A DNA stretch of 34,945 nt from Mesostigma viride (lineage: Eukaryota > Streptophyta > Mesostigmatophyceae > Mesostigmatales > Mesostigmataceae): the NCBI GenBank assembly GCA_009746045.1, contig RPFO01000617.1:1-34945 (forward strand). The letters run 5' to 3'. The notes beneath the pieces are model-generated. The model did no database searches and had not been told where the DNA came from. It saw only the letters and a list, made by a program, of their open reading frames with translations. The first letter of the stretch is position 1; each line of letters starts with the position of its first letter. The position numbers and the translations under genes are program-made. Positions 23,814-34,430 of the stretch are shown in pieces.

Positions 23814-25663
23814 CAACAACACGTAGACGGGCCATAATGACACCACGGGAGCCTGAATCCTCATCATTTTTTTTTCTTTGACATCCATGTACGTAGGCCA
23901 GCCATGATGACACCATGGGAGCCTGAATCCTCATCATTTTTTTTCTGAGACATCCATGTACGTAGGCCAGCCATGATGACACCATGGGAGCCTGAATCCT
24001 CATCATTAAATACATACATGCCATCCATGTACGTAGACAGGCCATGATGACACCATGGGAGCCTGAATCCTCATCATTTACTATTCCTTGACATCCATGT
24101 ACGTAGACGGGCCATGATGACACCATGGGAGCCTGAATCCTCATCATTTTTTTTTCTTTGACATCCATGTACATACGTAGGCCAGCCATGATGACACCAA
24201 TGGAGCCTGAATTCTCATCATTAATTACATACATAAATGCCATCCATGTACGTAGACAGGCCATGACATCTGACACCATGGGAGCCTGAATCCTCATCAT
24301 TTACTATTCCTTGACATCCATGTACGTAGACGGGCCATGATGACACCATGGGAGCCTGAATCCTCATCATTTTTTTTTCTTTGACATCCATGTACATACG
24401 TAGGCCAGCCATGATGACACCAATGGAGCCTGAATCCTCATCATTAATTACATACATAAATGCCAACCATGTACATACACGGGCAATGATGACACCAATG
24501 GAGCCTGAATCCTCATCATTAATTACATAAATGGCAACCATGTACATACACGGGCAATGATGACACCATGGGAGCCTGAATCCTCATCATTTTTTTTTTC
24601 TTTGACATCCATGTACATACGTAGGCCAGCCATGATGACACCAATGGAGCCTGAATCCTCATCATTAATTACATACATGCCATCCATGTACGTAGACAAG
24701 CCATGATGACCCCATGGGAGCCTGAATCCTCATCATTAATTACATACATGCCATCCATGTACGTAGACAGGCCATGATGACACCATGGGAGCCTGAATCC
24801 TCATCATTTACTATTCCTTGACATCCATGTACGTAGGCCAGCCATGGAGACACCATGGGAGCCTGAATCCTCCTCATTAATTACATAAATGCCAACCATG
24901 TACGTAGACAAGCCATGATGACCCCATGGGAGCCTGAATCCTCATCATTAATTACATAAATGCCATCCATGTACGTAGACGGGCCATGATGACACCATGG
25001 GAGCCTGAATCCTCCTCATTAATTACATAAATGCCAACCATGTACGTAGACAAGCCATGATGACACCATGGGAGCCTGAATCCTCATCATTTACTATTCC
25101 TTGACATCCATGTACGTAGGCCAGCCATGATGACACCAATGGAGCCTGAATCCTCCTCGTTAATTACATAAATGCCAACCATGTACGTAGACAAGCCATG
25201 ATGACCCCATGGGAGCCTGAATCCTCATCATTTACTATTCCTTGACATCCATGTACGTAGACGGGCCATGATGACACCATGGGAGCCTGAATCCTCATCA
25301 TTTACTATTCCTTGACATCCATGTACGTAGGCCAGCCATGATGACACCAATGGAGCCTGAATCCTCATCATTAATTACATACATAAATGCCATGATCATC
25401 AATGACCCCATGGGAGCCTGAATCCTCATCATTAAATACATAAATGCCACGGTCCATGTACGTAGACGGGCCATGATGACACCAATGGAGCCTGAATCCT
25501 CATCATTAATTACATAAATGCCAACCATGTACATACACGGGCAATGATGACACCATGGGAGCCTGAATCCTCATCATTAATTACATAAATGCCAACCATG
25601 TACGTAGGCCAGCCATGATGACACTATGGGAGCCTGAATCCTCATCATTAATTTCATACATGC
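23814..25663 (+). repeat. Shortened higher-order module (1850 bp)
   Basis: Bounded by the rare CAACAACACG monomer at both ends but missing the AACAATGTAGGTAGAC section, consistent with an internal deletion of several monomers. Confidence 0.8.
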
Positions 25664-28600
25664 CAACAACACGTAGACGGGCCATAATGACACCACGGGA
25701 GCCTGAATCCTCATCATTTTTTTTTCTTTGACATCCATGTACGTAGGCCAGCCATGATGACACCATGGGAGCCTGAATCCTCATCATTTTTTTTCTGAGA
25801 CATCCATGTACGTAGGCCAGCCATGATGACACCATGGGAGCCTGAATCCTCATCATTAAATACATACATGCCATCCATGTACGTAGACAGGCCATGATGA
25901 CACCATGGGAGCCTGAATCCTCATCATTTACTATTCCTTGACATCCATGTACGTAGACGGGCCATGATGACACCATGGGAGCCTGAATCCTCATCATTTT
26001 TTTTTCTTTGACATCCATGTACATACGTAGGCCAGCCATGATGACACCAATGGAGCCTGAATTCTCATCATTAATTACATACATGCCATCCATGTACGTA
26101 GACAGGCCATGACATCTGACACCATGGGAGCCTGAATCCTCATCATTTACTATTCCTTGACATCCATGTACGTAGACGGGCCATGATGACACCATGGGAG
26201 CCTGAATCCTCATCATTTTTTTTTCTTTGACATCCATGTACATACGTAGGCCAGCCATGATGACACCAATGGAGCCTGAATCCTCATCATTAATTACATA
26301 CATAAATGCCAACCATGTACATACACGGGCAATGATGACACCAATGGAGCCTGAATCCTCATCATTAATTACATAAATGCCAACCATGTACATACACGGG
26401 CAATGATGACACCATGGGAGCCTGAATCCTCATCATTTTTTTTTTCTTTGACATCCATGTACATACGTAGGCCAGCCATGATGACACCAATGGAGCCTGA
26501 ATCCTCATCATTAATTACATACATGCCATCCATGTACGTAGACAAGCCATGATGACACCATGGGAGCCTGAATCCTCATCATTAATTACATACATGCCAT
26601 CCATGTACGTAGACAGGCCATGATGACACCATGGGAGCCTGAATCCTCATCATTTACTATTCCTTGACATCCATGTACGTAGGCCAGCCATGGAGACACC
26701 ATGGGAGCCTGAATCCTCCTCATTAATTACATAAATGCCAACCATGTACGTAGACAAGCCATGATGACCCCATGGGAGCCTGAATCCTCATCATTAATTA
26801 CATAAATGCCATCCATGTACGTAGACGGGCCATGATGACACCATGGGAGCCTGAATCCTCCTCATTAATTACATAAATGCCAACCATGTACGTAGACAAG
26901 CCATGATGACACCATGGGAGCCTGAATCCTCATCATTTACTATTCCTTGACATCCATGTACGTAGGCCAGCCATGATGACACCAATGGAGCCTGAATCCT
27001 CCTCGTTAATTACATAAATGCCAACCATGTACGTAGACAAGCCATGATGACCCCATGGGAGCCTGAATCCTCATCATTTACTATTCCTTGACATCCATGT
27101 ACGTAGACGGGCCATGATGACACCATGGGAGCCTGAATCCTCATCATTTACTATTCCTTGACATCCATGTACGTAGGCCAGCCATGATGACACCAATGGA
27201 GCCTGAATCCTCTTCATTTTCTTAATGAGAGGATTCAGGTTACATAAATGCCAACCATGTAGGTAGACAAGCCATGATGACACCATGGGAGCCTGAATCC
27301 TCATCATTAAATACATAAATGCCATCCATGTACGTAGGCCAGCCATGGAGACACCATGGGAGCCTGAATCCTCCTCATTAATTACATAAATGCCAACCAT
27401 GTACGTAGACAAGCCATGATGACACCATGGGAGCCTGAATCCTCATCATTTACTATTCCTTGACATCCATGTACGTAGGCCAGCCATGATGACACCAATG
27501 GAGCCTGAATCCTCCTCGTTAATTACATAAATGCCAACCATGTACGTAGACAAGCCATGATGACCCCATGGGAGCCTGAATCCTCATCATTTACTATTCC
27601 TTGACATCCATGTACGTAGACGGGCCATGATGACACCATGGGAGCCTGAATCCTCTTCATTAATTACATAAATGCCAACCATGTACGTAGACGGGCCATG
27701 ATGACACCATGGGAGCCTGAATCCTCATCATTTTTTTTATGAAACATCCATGTACGTAGGCCAGCCATGATGACACCATGGGAGCCTGAATCCTCATCAT
27801 TTTTTTTTCTTTGACATCCATGTACGTAGACGGGCCATGATGACACCATGGGAGCCTGAATCCTCATCATTAATTACATACATGCCATCCATGTACGTAC
27901 ACGGGCCATGATGACACCATGGGAGCCTGAATCCTCATCATTTACTATTCCTTGACATCCATGTACGTAGGCCAGCCATGGAGACACCATGGGAGCCTGA
28001 ATCCTCCTCGTTAATTACATAAATGCCAACCATGTACGTAGACAAGCCATGATGACCCCATGGGAGCCTGAATCCTCATCATTAATTACATAAATGCCAT
28101 TCATGTACGTAGGCCAGCCATGGAGACACCATGGGAGCCTGAATCCTCATCATTAATTACATACATGCCAACAATGTAGGTAGACAAGCCATGATGACAC
28201 CATGGGAGCCTGAATCCTCATCATTTATTTTATGAGACATCCATGTACGTAGGCCAGCCATGATGACACCATGGGAGCCTGAATCCTCATCATTTCTTTT
28301 TCTTTGACATCCATGTACGTAGGCCAGCCATGATGACACCATGGGAGCCTGAATCCTCCTCATTAATTACATACATGCCATCCATGTACGTACACGGGCC
28401 ATGATGACACCATGGGAGCCTGAATCCTCCTCATTTACTATTCCTTGACATCCATGTACGTAGGCCAGCCATGGAGACACCATGGGAGCCTGAATCCTCA
28501 TCATTAATTACATAAATGCCAACCATGTACGTAGACAAGCCATGATGACACCATGGGAGCCTGAATCCTCCTCATTAATTACATAAATGCCAACCATGTA

Positions 28601-28807
28601 CGTAGACAAGCCATGATGACACCATGGGAGCCTGAATCCTCATCATTAATTACATACATGCCATCCATGTACGTAGACAGGCCATGATGACACCATGGGA
28701 GCCTGAATCCTCATCATTTACTATTCCTTGACATCCATGTACGTAGGCCAGCCATGGAGACACCATGGGAGCCTGAATCCTCATCATTAAATACATAAAT
28801 GCCATCC
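25664..28807 (+). repeat. Terminal higher-order module before the flip
   Basis: Begins like module L, then follows a partly different monomer order. It has one hairpin (27202-27239) and one AACAATGTAGGTAGAC monomer (about 28167), and it ends at the orientation switch. Confidence 0.75.
27202..27239. repeat. Internal hairpin, copy 5
   Basis: Same as copy 1, including the GTTACAT continuation. Confidence 0.85.
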
Positions 28808-28812
28808 ATGTA
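28808..28812. other. Orientation-switch junction in the array
   Basis: Left of this point monomers read ...GCCATCCATGTA; right of it they read ATGTAATTAATGATGAGG, the reverse complement orientation. The 5 bases ATGTA belong to both, so the junction has 5-bp microhomology. Confidence 0.9.
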
Positions 28813-29865
28813 ATTAATGATGAGGATTCAGGCTCCCATGGTGTCATCATGGCCCGTCTACGTACATGGATGTCAAGGAATAGTAAATGATGAGGATTCA
28901 GGCTCCCATGGTGTCATCATGGCTTGTCTACGTACATGGTTGGCATTTATGTAATTAACGAGGAGGATTCAGGCTCCCATAATGTCTCCATGGCTGGCCT
29001 ACGTACATGGATGTCAAGGAATAGTAAATGATGAGGATTCAGGCTCCCATGGTGTCATCATGGCCCGTCTACGTACATGGATGGCATGTATGTAATTAAT
29101 GATGAGGATTCAGGCTCCCATGGTGTCATCATGGCCCGTCTACGTATATGGATGTCAAAGAAAAAAAAATGACGAGGATTCAGGCTCCCATGGTGTCATC
29201 ATGGCTGGCCTACGTACATGGATGTCTCATAAAAAAAATGATGAGGATTCAGGCTCCCATGGTGTCATCATGGCCCGTCTACGTACATGGTTGGCATTTA
29301 TGTAATTAATGATGAGGATTCAGGCTCCCATGGTGTCATCATGGCCTGTCTACGTACATGGATGGCATGTATGTATTTAATGATGAGGATTCAGGCTCCC
29401 ATGGTGTCATCATGGCTGGCCTACGTACATGGATGTCTCAGAAAAAAAATGTGGAGGATTCAGGCTCCCATGGTGTCATCATGGCTGGCCTACGTACATG
29501 GATGTCTCATAAAATAAATGATGAGGATTCAGGCTCCCGTGGTGTCATTATGGCCCGTCTACGTGTTGTTGGCATGTATGAAATTAATGATGAGGATTCA
29601 GGCTCCCATAGTGTCATCATGGCTGGCCTACGTACATGGTTGGCATTTATGTATTTAATGATGAGGATTCAGGCTCCCATGGTGTCATCATGGCTTGTCT
29701 ATGTACATGGTTGGCATTTATGTAATTAATGATGAGGATTCAGGCTCCATTGGTGTCATCATGGCCCGTCTACGTACATGGGTGGCATTTATGTATTTAA
29801 TGATGAGGATTTAGGCTCCCATGGGGTCATCATGGCTTGTCTACGTACATGGAGTCATATTGATT
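28808..29865 (-). repeat. Inverted 70-bp minisatellite array, about 1.05 kb
   Basis: About 15 monomers in reverse orientation. The outer part (about 29335-29865) is collinear with the start of the main array. The inner part up to the junction is built from common monomer types and cannot be placed uniquely. Confidence 0.93.
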
Positions 29866-30121
29866 CATGGAACAATGAGATACCATTCTTAATTGAAAAT
29901 TGTTCTTGATACTTTCACATGCATGCCCGGAATCGTGAATTTGTGCGGGTTTCCATGATGACAATCCTCATTGAATTCTTGAGCACACAATATTGAGCAA
30001 TTTAGGGGCACTTCGGCAATGTTGACCATTTTCATTCATGATCAATAAAATTAACATTTAATGCAATAAATACATATTCCACTCATTTTAATAAACCATG
30101 CAAAAACTTTACAAGCACGCT
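29866..30121 (-). other. AT-rich spacer between minisatellites, right
   Basis: Inverted copy of 8901-9165. It carries the same short monomer-like piece at 29953-29972 (CCATGATGACAATCCTCATT). Confidence 0.85.
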
Positions 30122-31150
30122 CAAGCTAGGGGTGGGCTGGCATGCACGCGTGGGTGTGGGGGTGGGCTGGCATGCATGCGTGGGTGTGGGGGTGGGCTGG
30201 CATGCACGTGTGGGTGTGGGGGTGGGCTGGCATGCATGCGTGGGTGTGGGGTTGGGCTAGCCTGCATGCGTGGGTGTGGGGGGGGGCTGGCATGCATGCG
30301 TGGGTGTGTGTGGGGGGCTAGCATGCATGCGTAAGTGTGGGGGGGGGCTGGCATGCATGCGTGGGTGTGGGGGGGGGCTGGCATGCATGCGTGGGTGTGT
30401 GTGGGGGGCTAGCATGCATGCGTAAGTGTGGGGGGGGCTGGCATGCATGCGTGGGTGTGTATGGGGGCTGGCATGCATGCGTGGGTGTGTGTGGGGGGCT
30501 AGCCTGCATGCGTGGGTGTGGGGGGGGGCTGGCATGCATGCGTGGGTGTGTGTGGGGGGCTAGCATGCATGCGTAAGTGTGGGGGGGGGCTGGCATGCAT
30601 GCGTGGGTGTGGGGGGGGGCTGGCATGCATGCGTGGGTGTGTGTGGGGGGCTAGCATGCATGCGTAAGTGTGGGGGGGGGCTGGCATGCATGCGTGGGTG
30701 TGTATGGGGGCTGGCATGCATGCGTGGGTGTGTGTGGGGGGCTAGCATGCATGCGTGGGTGTGTGGGGGGGCTGTCATGCATGCGTGGGTGTGTGTGGGG
30801 GCTGGCATCCATGCGTGGGTGTGTGGGGGGGCTAGCATGCATGCGTGGGTGTGGGGGTGGGCTAGCATGCATGCGTGGGTGTGGGGGGGGGCGGTCATGC
30901 ATGCGTGGGTGTGTGGGGGGGCTGGCATGCATGCGTGGGTGTGTGGGGGGGCTAGCATGCATGCGTGGGTGTGGGGGTGGGCTAGCATGCATGCGTGGGT
31001 GTGAGTGTGGGCTAGCATGCATGCGTGGGTGTGGGGGGGGGCTAGCATGCATGCGTGGGTGTGGGGGGGCCGGGGCCGGGGCTAGCATGCATGCGTGGGT
31101 GTGGGGGTGGGCTAGCATGCATGCGTGGGTGTGGGGGGGGGCTAGCACGC
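30122..31150 (-). repeat. GC-rich minisatellite, right copy (29-30 bp unit)
   Basis: Inverted counterpart of 8128-8900 with about 250 bp more sequence, roughly 35 units. Both ends match the left array, including the CACGTG variant near the AT spacer and the GGCCGGGGCCGGGG variant near the outer end. The extra units therefore arose in the interior, where a block containing CGTAAGTG units is repeated. Confidence 0.96.
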
Positions 31151-31627
31151 CCCACCCCTCCATCGGCACAGCCAGCCTTGTGAGTCTACCCTTAACAACA
31201 AGGCTGGTAGGACGACACGCCTGAGCAGCATATGTCATGCCTATCTCAGGCTAATAATGTGTGATTTTGTGCCAACAACCAAGTTGTTCCACCCAACAAC
31301 ACATTATAAACCCTCTTCCAAAATGCCCAACAAGCCGGACACGTGGAGGACCACACACGCAGTATATAAAGAGAAAATAAGCTGACTTTTTATCCAGCCA
31401 ACCTGTGGCTAGCTGCTCTGGTTAGCATGACAAATGCTAACATTTACTCAGTGGGAAAGGTGAAGAGACCATTGGAACAGCCTACCTGACGCATGTGCCA
31501 CCAAAGCATTGTGTCCCGCAAAATGCACACTGCCTCCTTTCTAACAAGCACGAGCCGCTCTCTTTAGGAGACAGGTGCCAGCTCGTCAGTGTCTGGGGAA
31601 AATGATGCCGCTGCTTAGGAAGACCGC
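31151..31627. other. Unique part of right arm, no gene
   Basis: Mirror of about 7626-8127. No motif-bearing open frame. Confidence 0.5.
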
Positions 31628-32095
31628 GTGAATTTCCTCGAACACAACTGCAAACATCCAGGAATCCAGCGATGCAGCGCCAGGACCCGCAACTTCATGG
31701 CTGCATCTGGCCGGAAAGAAGGCAAAAAGCTTACGCTCAACGAGGTAAGAAAGCAGGAAAGCGCTATCTTAGGACGTTTAATACAAGAACGTACCATAAC
31801 GGGCATTTATTCGTGCCCAGGCGCACAAGAAAGGCCACCCTTTCATGGAGAGGTCGGGCGCGCATGGCGCAGGCCTAATGTTATCTTACCGCAAAATGAC
31901 GGGAAAGGTAAAGATAGCAGCGGGAATTTTTACGGCTTTAGAAACATCATTAAACTAGCTTCCATTAGGACCATCAAAACTGGCAACAATCGACAATCAC
32001 ACCTGCAGGCATCAATTATACTTTATTCATCCCGACAGAAATTCAGGCCGGACCCCCCTGCCGATGGTAAAGAAAAAGAGCCCGCGACATTATAG
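31628..32095 (+). other. 155-codon open frame in the right arm
   Basis: Starts with GTG rather than ATG and reads through KEGKKLTLNEVRKQE, ERTITGIYSCPGAQE and NVILPQNDGKGKDSSG. It is basic, with no recognisable domain, signal peptide or membrane segment. The C-terminal ends of the two arms' frames diverge by frameshift. It is probably not a gene; I record it because it is the only non-repetitive open frame of any length inside the structure. Confidence 0.15.
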
Positions 32096-32243
32096 ATCGC
32101 AACTATCCCACCATAAATTAGAATCAGTAACTAATTTTCTCCAAGAATCGAGCATTTTTTCTGCTTTCCGCGAGCCAGATTTGTCACGTTTCGTCTAAAA
32201 GCAGTCGCCATGGCCACTTCCGCAAGGGGTGCGCGCACCGTGC

Positions 32244-32838
32244 ACCCACTTTTCACGGTACGGAGGGTACCGCGGAATTTTTTTGGCGCGGAAAATATTC
32301 GCCGCCAAAAATTAACCATGCATGCATGCCCGTCGTCTCCAAACATTGCATTACATGCACGTGACGGCGTGTTCCCTCGGTCATGGTGCGCGGCGGTGCC
32401 AGCTGGACTGATGTCATGCCCTCCACGTAGGCTCGTTCTACATTTCAAAACTGATCCATGGCGCATAATTAGAATTTTGGAAGGTAGAATCAGGTTCTGA
32501 AGGTTCTACATAGTAGCCTAGTAAGGGTACACTAACATGTAGCCCAGTAGTTACTAATCCTGCGATCATGACGGAATATACATGTAGTGATACTAATCGA
32601 TACATGTAGTACACATGGTTGGCGCACAGAATGTTGTACAACCTGCCCTACATGTCGGAAAAACGCACACTCTGACAAACGTGATTGAAATATATTGTAC
32701 AACATCATCACTAACGCTACATCCGGAACTGTTCTAGTGAATAGCATTACAATGTACTCCCCGGCAGGTGTGGGTGCCCGAGTACTTGGGAGTCTGAACA
32801 CGCAGTGTCGACTCCTATTGGTGCAAAAAGTCGTTTGG
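32244..32838. other. Unique flank right of the giant structure
   Basis: No gene recognised. It contains a quasi-palindrome at 32276-32314 and an isolated fragment CCGGAACTGTTC...GAATAGCA (32723-32746) that matches the arm of the fold-back element at 33054-33078. Confidence 0.5.
32276..32314. repeat. Quasi-palindrome with E2F-like core
   Basis: AATTTTTTTGGCG and CGCCAAAAATT surround CGGAAAATATTCGC. TTTTGGCGCGGAAAA resembles an E2F site. Binding is speculative. Confidence 0.45.
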
Positions 32839-33423
32839 TGTGAAACGACTGGTCCAACCTAAAAAAATTTTGAATTTTTGCCGTGTCCAGTAACGGTCCT
32901 AGGTTGCACCCGCGGGACGTTCCGGCAGCTGTACAGAATAGATCAGAAAGATACGCCGCGGAATGACGCCAGTGCCCGGCAAATGTGAGTCGGGAACTGA
33001 ACAGTCACTACAGACGTCGAAAATCTATTGCTCCACCCCCCAAAAAAAGCGTTCCGGAACTGTTCGAAGCGAATAGCACTGACAGGATTCGAACCTGCGT
33101 CCAGAGTGAGGTTGCGGAGTGAGGGAGGCCAGCCATCATGGTCCGCACACAAATCTGGCTCGGGTCCGATCCCTGTCAGTGCTCTTCGCTTCGAACAGGT
33201 CCGGAACGCTTTTTTGTGGGGATGGAGCAATAAATACTCGACATTTGCAGTGACTGTTCAGTTCCGGGCTCACAAATGATTTGCCGGGCACAGGCGTCGT
33301 TGCGCGGCGTATCTTTGTGATCTTTTCTGTACAGCTGTCGGAACGTCCCGCGGGTGCAACCTAGGACCGTTACTGGACACGGCAAAAATTTAAAATTTTT
33401 CAGGTTGGACCAGTCGTTTCACA
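32839..33423. mobile_element. Fold-back (MITE-like) element with tRNA-like ends
   Basis: Left arm (about 32839-33102) is an imperfect inverted copy of the right arm (about 33157-33423). Outer ends are TGTGAAACGACTGGTCCAAC and its reverse complement. Shared inner blocks include CCTAGGTTGCACCCGCGGGACG, here given as CCTAGGTTGCAC plus CCGCGGGACG, and GTTCGAAGCGAA. The spacer is only about 55 bp. There is no coding capacity. A non-autonomous hairpin element is the simplest reading; no target-site duplication was identified. Confidence 0.75.
33075..33183 (-). other. tRNA-derived sequence at the core of the fold-back element
   Basis: On the minus strand AGCACTG at the 5' end pairs with CAGTGCT at the 3' end, and GCAGG-TTCGAAT-CCTGT forms a proper T arm. 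The plus strand of the other side carries a decayed partner (GGGTCCGATCCCTGTCAGTGCT). At 109 nt, with no convincing D or anticodon stem, it does not fold as a functional tRNA. It looks like duplicated tRNA 3' ends in opposite orientation. Confidence 0.45.
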
Positions 33424-33609
33424 TGATTCGTCGTACGTACGCACATATCCTCGCATGCCATGTCGACGCTGCACTGACACACACCAGGGACTTTGGAAGG
33501 TGCGCACCCAGCCCGCCCAGGTAATTGATGCGGTGTTTTGCAGGCGCGCACCGCCGGATGCGCCCACCACGCCCGCCACCGCACGTCCAGTGACCGACTG
33601 TGGTCCACG
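33424..33609. other. Short unique segment
   Basis: GC-rich sequence between the fold-back element and the tandem repeat of about 370 bp; no gene recognised. Confidence 0.4.
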
Positions 33610-34415
33610 TTCTTTTTCGCCTGCGGGTGCAGCCCCCATAATGCGTACGAGCAGCTTCACGGCTTTCTTCTTTGGAAATCAAGAACAACGGGCCTGACAA
33701 CAACAACAACGACAGCAGCATCAGCTCCAACAAGAGTGAGTTGCGGGATTTTACGTACGTGGTTTTTCTATTTTTTTTTTCACCTGGCATGTTGAGTATT
33801 CATCCCATTTTGCGTCATGACGGCTTCCTGAACGACGACTCTCTCTCCCTCTCCCTCTCCCCCCCTCTCCCTCTTATTTTTCACCAGGTTTTTCATGCCG
33901 ATTTTAAATCCCTTTTGCGTCATGCTCCTTGTAGCGTGATGTCGTCAATTGTCACTCACAACAATACTATCATTGTGGTTCGTTCTTTTTCGCCTGCGGG
34001 TGCAGGTCACGAGCGTTGCGTACGAGCAGCACTTACATCATTAAATCAAGAACAACGGGCCTGACAACAAGAACAACGACAGCAGCATCAGCAACAACAA
34101 GAGTGAGTTGCGGGATTTTATGTACGTTGTTTTTCTCATGTTTTTTCACCTGTCATGTTGAGTATTCATCCCATTTTGCGTCATGCCGGCTTCCTGAACG
34201 ACGACTCTCTCTCCCTCTCCCTCTCCCCCCCTCTCCCTCTTATTTTTCACCAGGTTTTTCATGCCGATTTTTAATCCCTTTTGCGTCATGCTCCTTGTAG
34301 CGTGATGTCGTCAATTGTCACTCACAACCATGCTATCATTGTGGTTCGTTCTTTTTCGCCTGCGGGTGCAGGTCACGAGCGTTGCGTGCGGTGCGTCATC
34401 AATCCAAGAACAAAA
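33610..34415 (+). repeat. Tandem repeat, about 370-bp unit
   Basis: Units start TTCTTTTTCGCCTGCGGGTGCA at 33610, 33983 and 34349 (periods 373 and 366); the third is truncated near 34415. Each full unit has an ACAACAACAACGACAGCAGC-like stretch, then AAGAGTGAGTTGCGGG, a T-run, a CTCTCC tract and TTTTTCACCAGG. The CAG-rich stretch with following GTGAGT and the CACCAG after a pyrimidine tract look like a splice donor and acceptor, but no coherent coding exon is visible. Confidence 0.9.
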
Positions 34416-34430
34416 CACGATGTGGCTAAA

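Larger units (their letters stand above)
9166..28812 (+). repeat. Main 70-bp minisatellite array, about 19.6 kb
   Basis: Roughly 280 head-to-tail monomers of about 66-74 bp (array length divided by about 70). Each monomer has CCATGTACGTAG, a variable 7-base slot (ACGGGCC, GCCAGCC, ACAAGCC or ACAGGCC), a core starting ATGATGACACCATGGGAGCC and continuing TGAATCCTCATCATT, and a linker of 16-20 bases of a few fixed types. Linker types include TAATTACATAAATGCC, TACTATTCCTTGACAT, poly-T then CTTTGACAT, poly-T then CTGAGACAT, and TATTTTATGAGACAT. The core ends are inverted (ATGATGA / TCATCAT). Open frames of up to 270 codons on the minus strand are by-products of a monomer length not divisible by three. 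They read the same core in alternating frames (NDEDSGSHGV and MMRIQAPMVSS), so they are not called as genes. Confidence 0.98.
29335..32243 (-). repeat. Right arm of giant inverted repeat
   Basis: Reverse-complement partner of the left arm, ending at the same palindrome GGTGCGCGCACC (32228-32239). Monomer order next to the AT spacer is collinear with the left arm, including the rare monomer with CAACAACACG and CCATAATGACACCACGGG (about 29530-29570 here, about 9459-9500 on the left). The inner limit is approximate because the minisatellite itself is repetitive. Confidence 0.92.

Noticed and set aside
9166-28812. CRISPR-like array (regular repeats with variable spacers)
   Set aside because: The 'spacers' are a handful of recurring linker types, not unique sequences. 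The repeat is imperfect, there are no cas genes, and the context is eukaryotic.
31628-32095. Conserved protein gene present in both arms
   Set aside because: No ATG start, no known motif, frames diverge at the C-terminus, and most differences between arms change residues, so there is no sign of protein-level selection.
6915-32243. Polinton/Maverick-type element (large, long terminal inverted repeats)
   Set aside because: Size and long inverted repeats would fit, but there is no DNA polymerase, integrase, ATPase or capsid-like gene anywhere between the arms.
33075-33183. Functional tRNA gene
   Set aside because: Acceptor and T arm are present, but no D stem or anticodon stem can be formed in 109 nt, and the opposite arm carries a decayed copy in reverse.
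33710-33890. Intron with GTGAGT donor and CACCAG acceptor in the 370-bp repeat
   Set aside because: Splice-like signals are present in each unit, but no coding exon with a plausible protein flanks them; noted only in the repeat entry.
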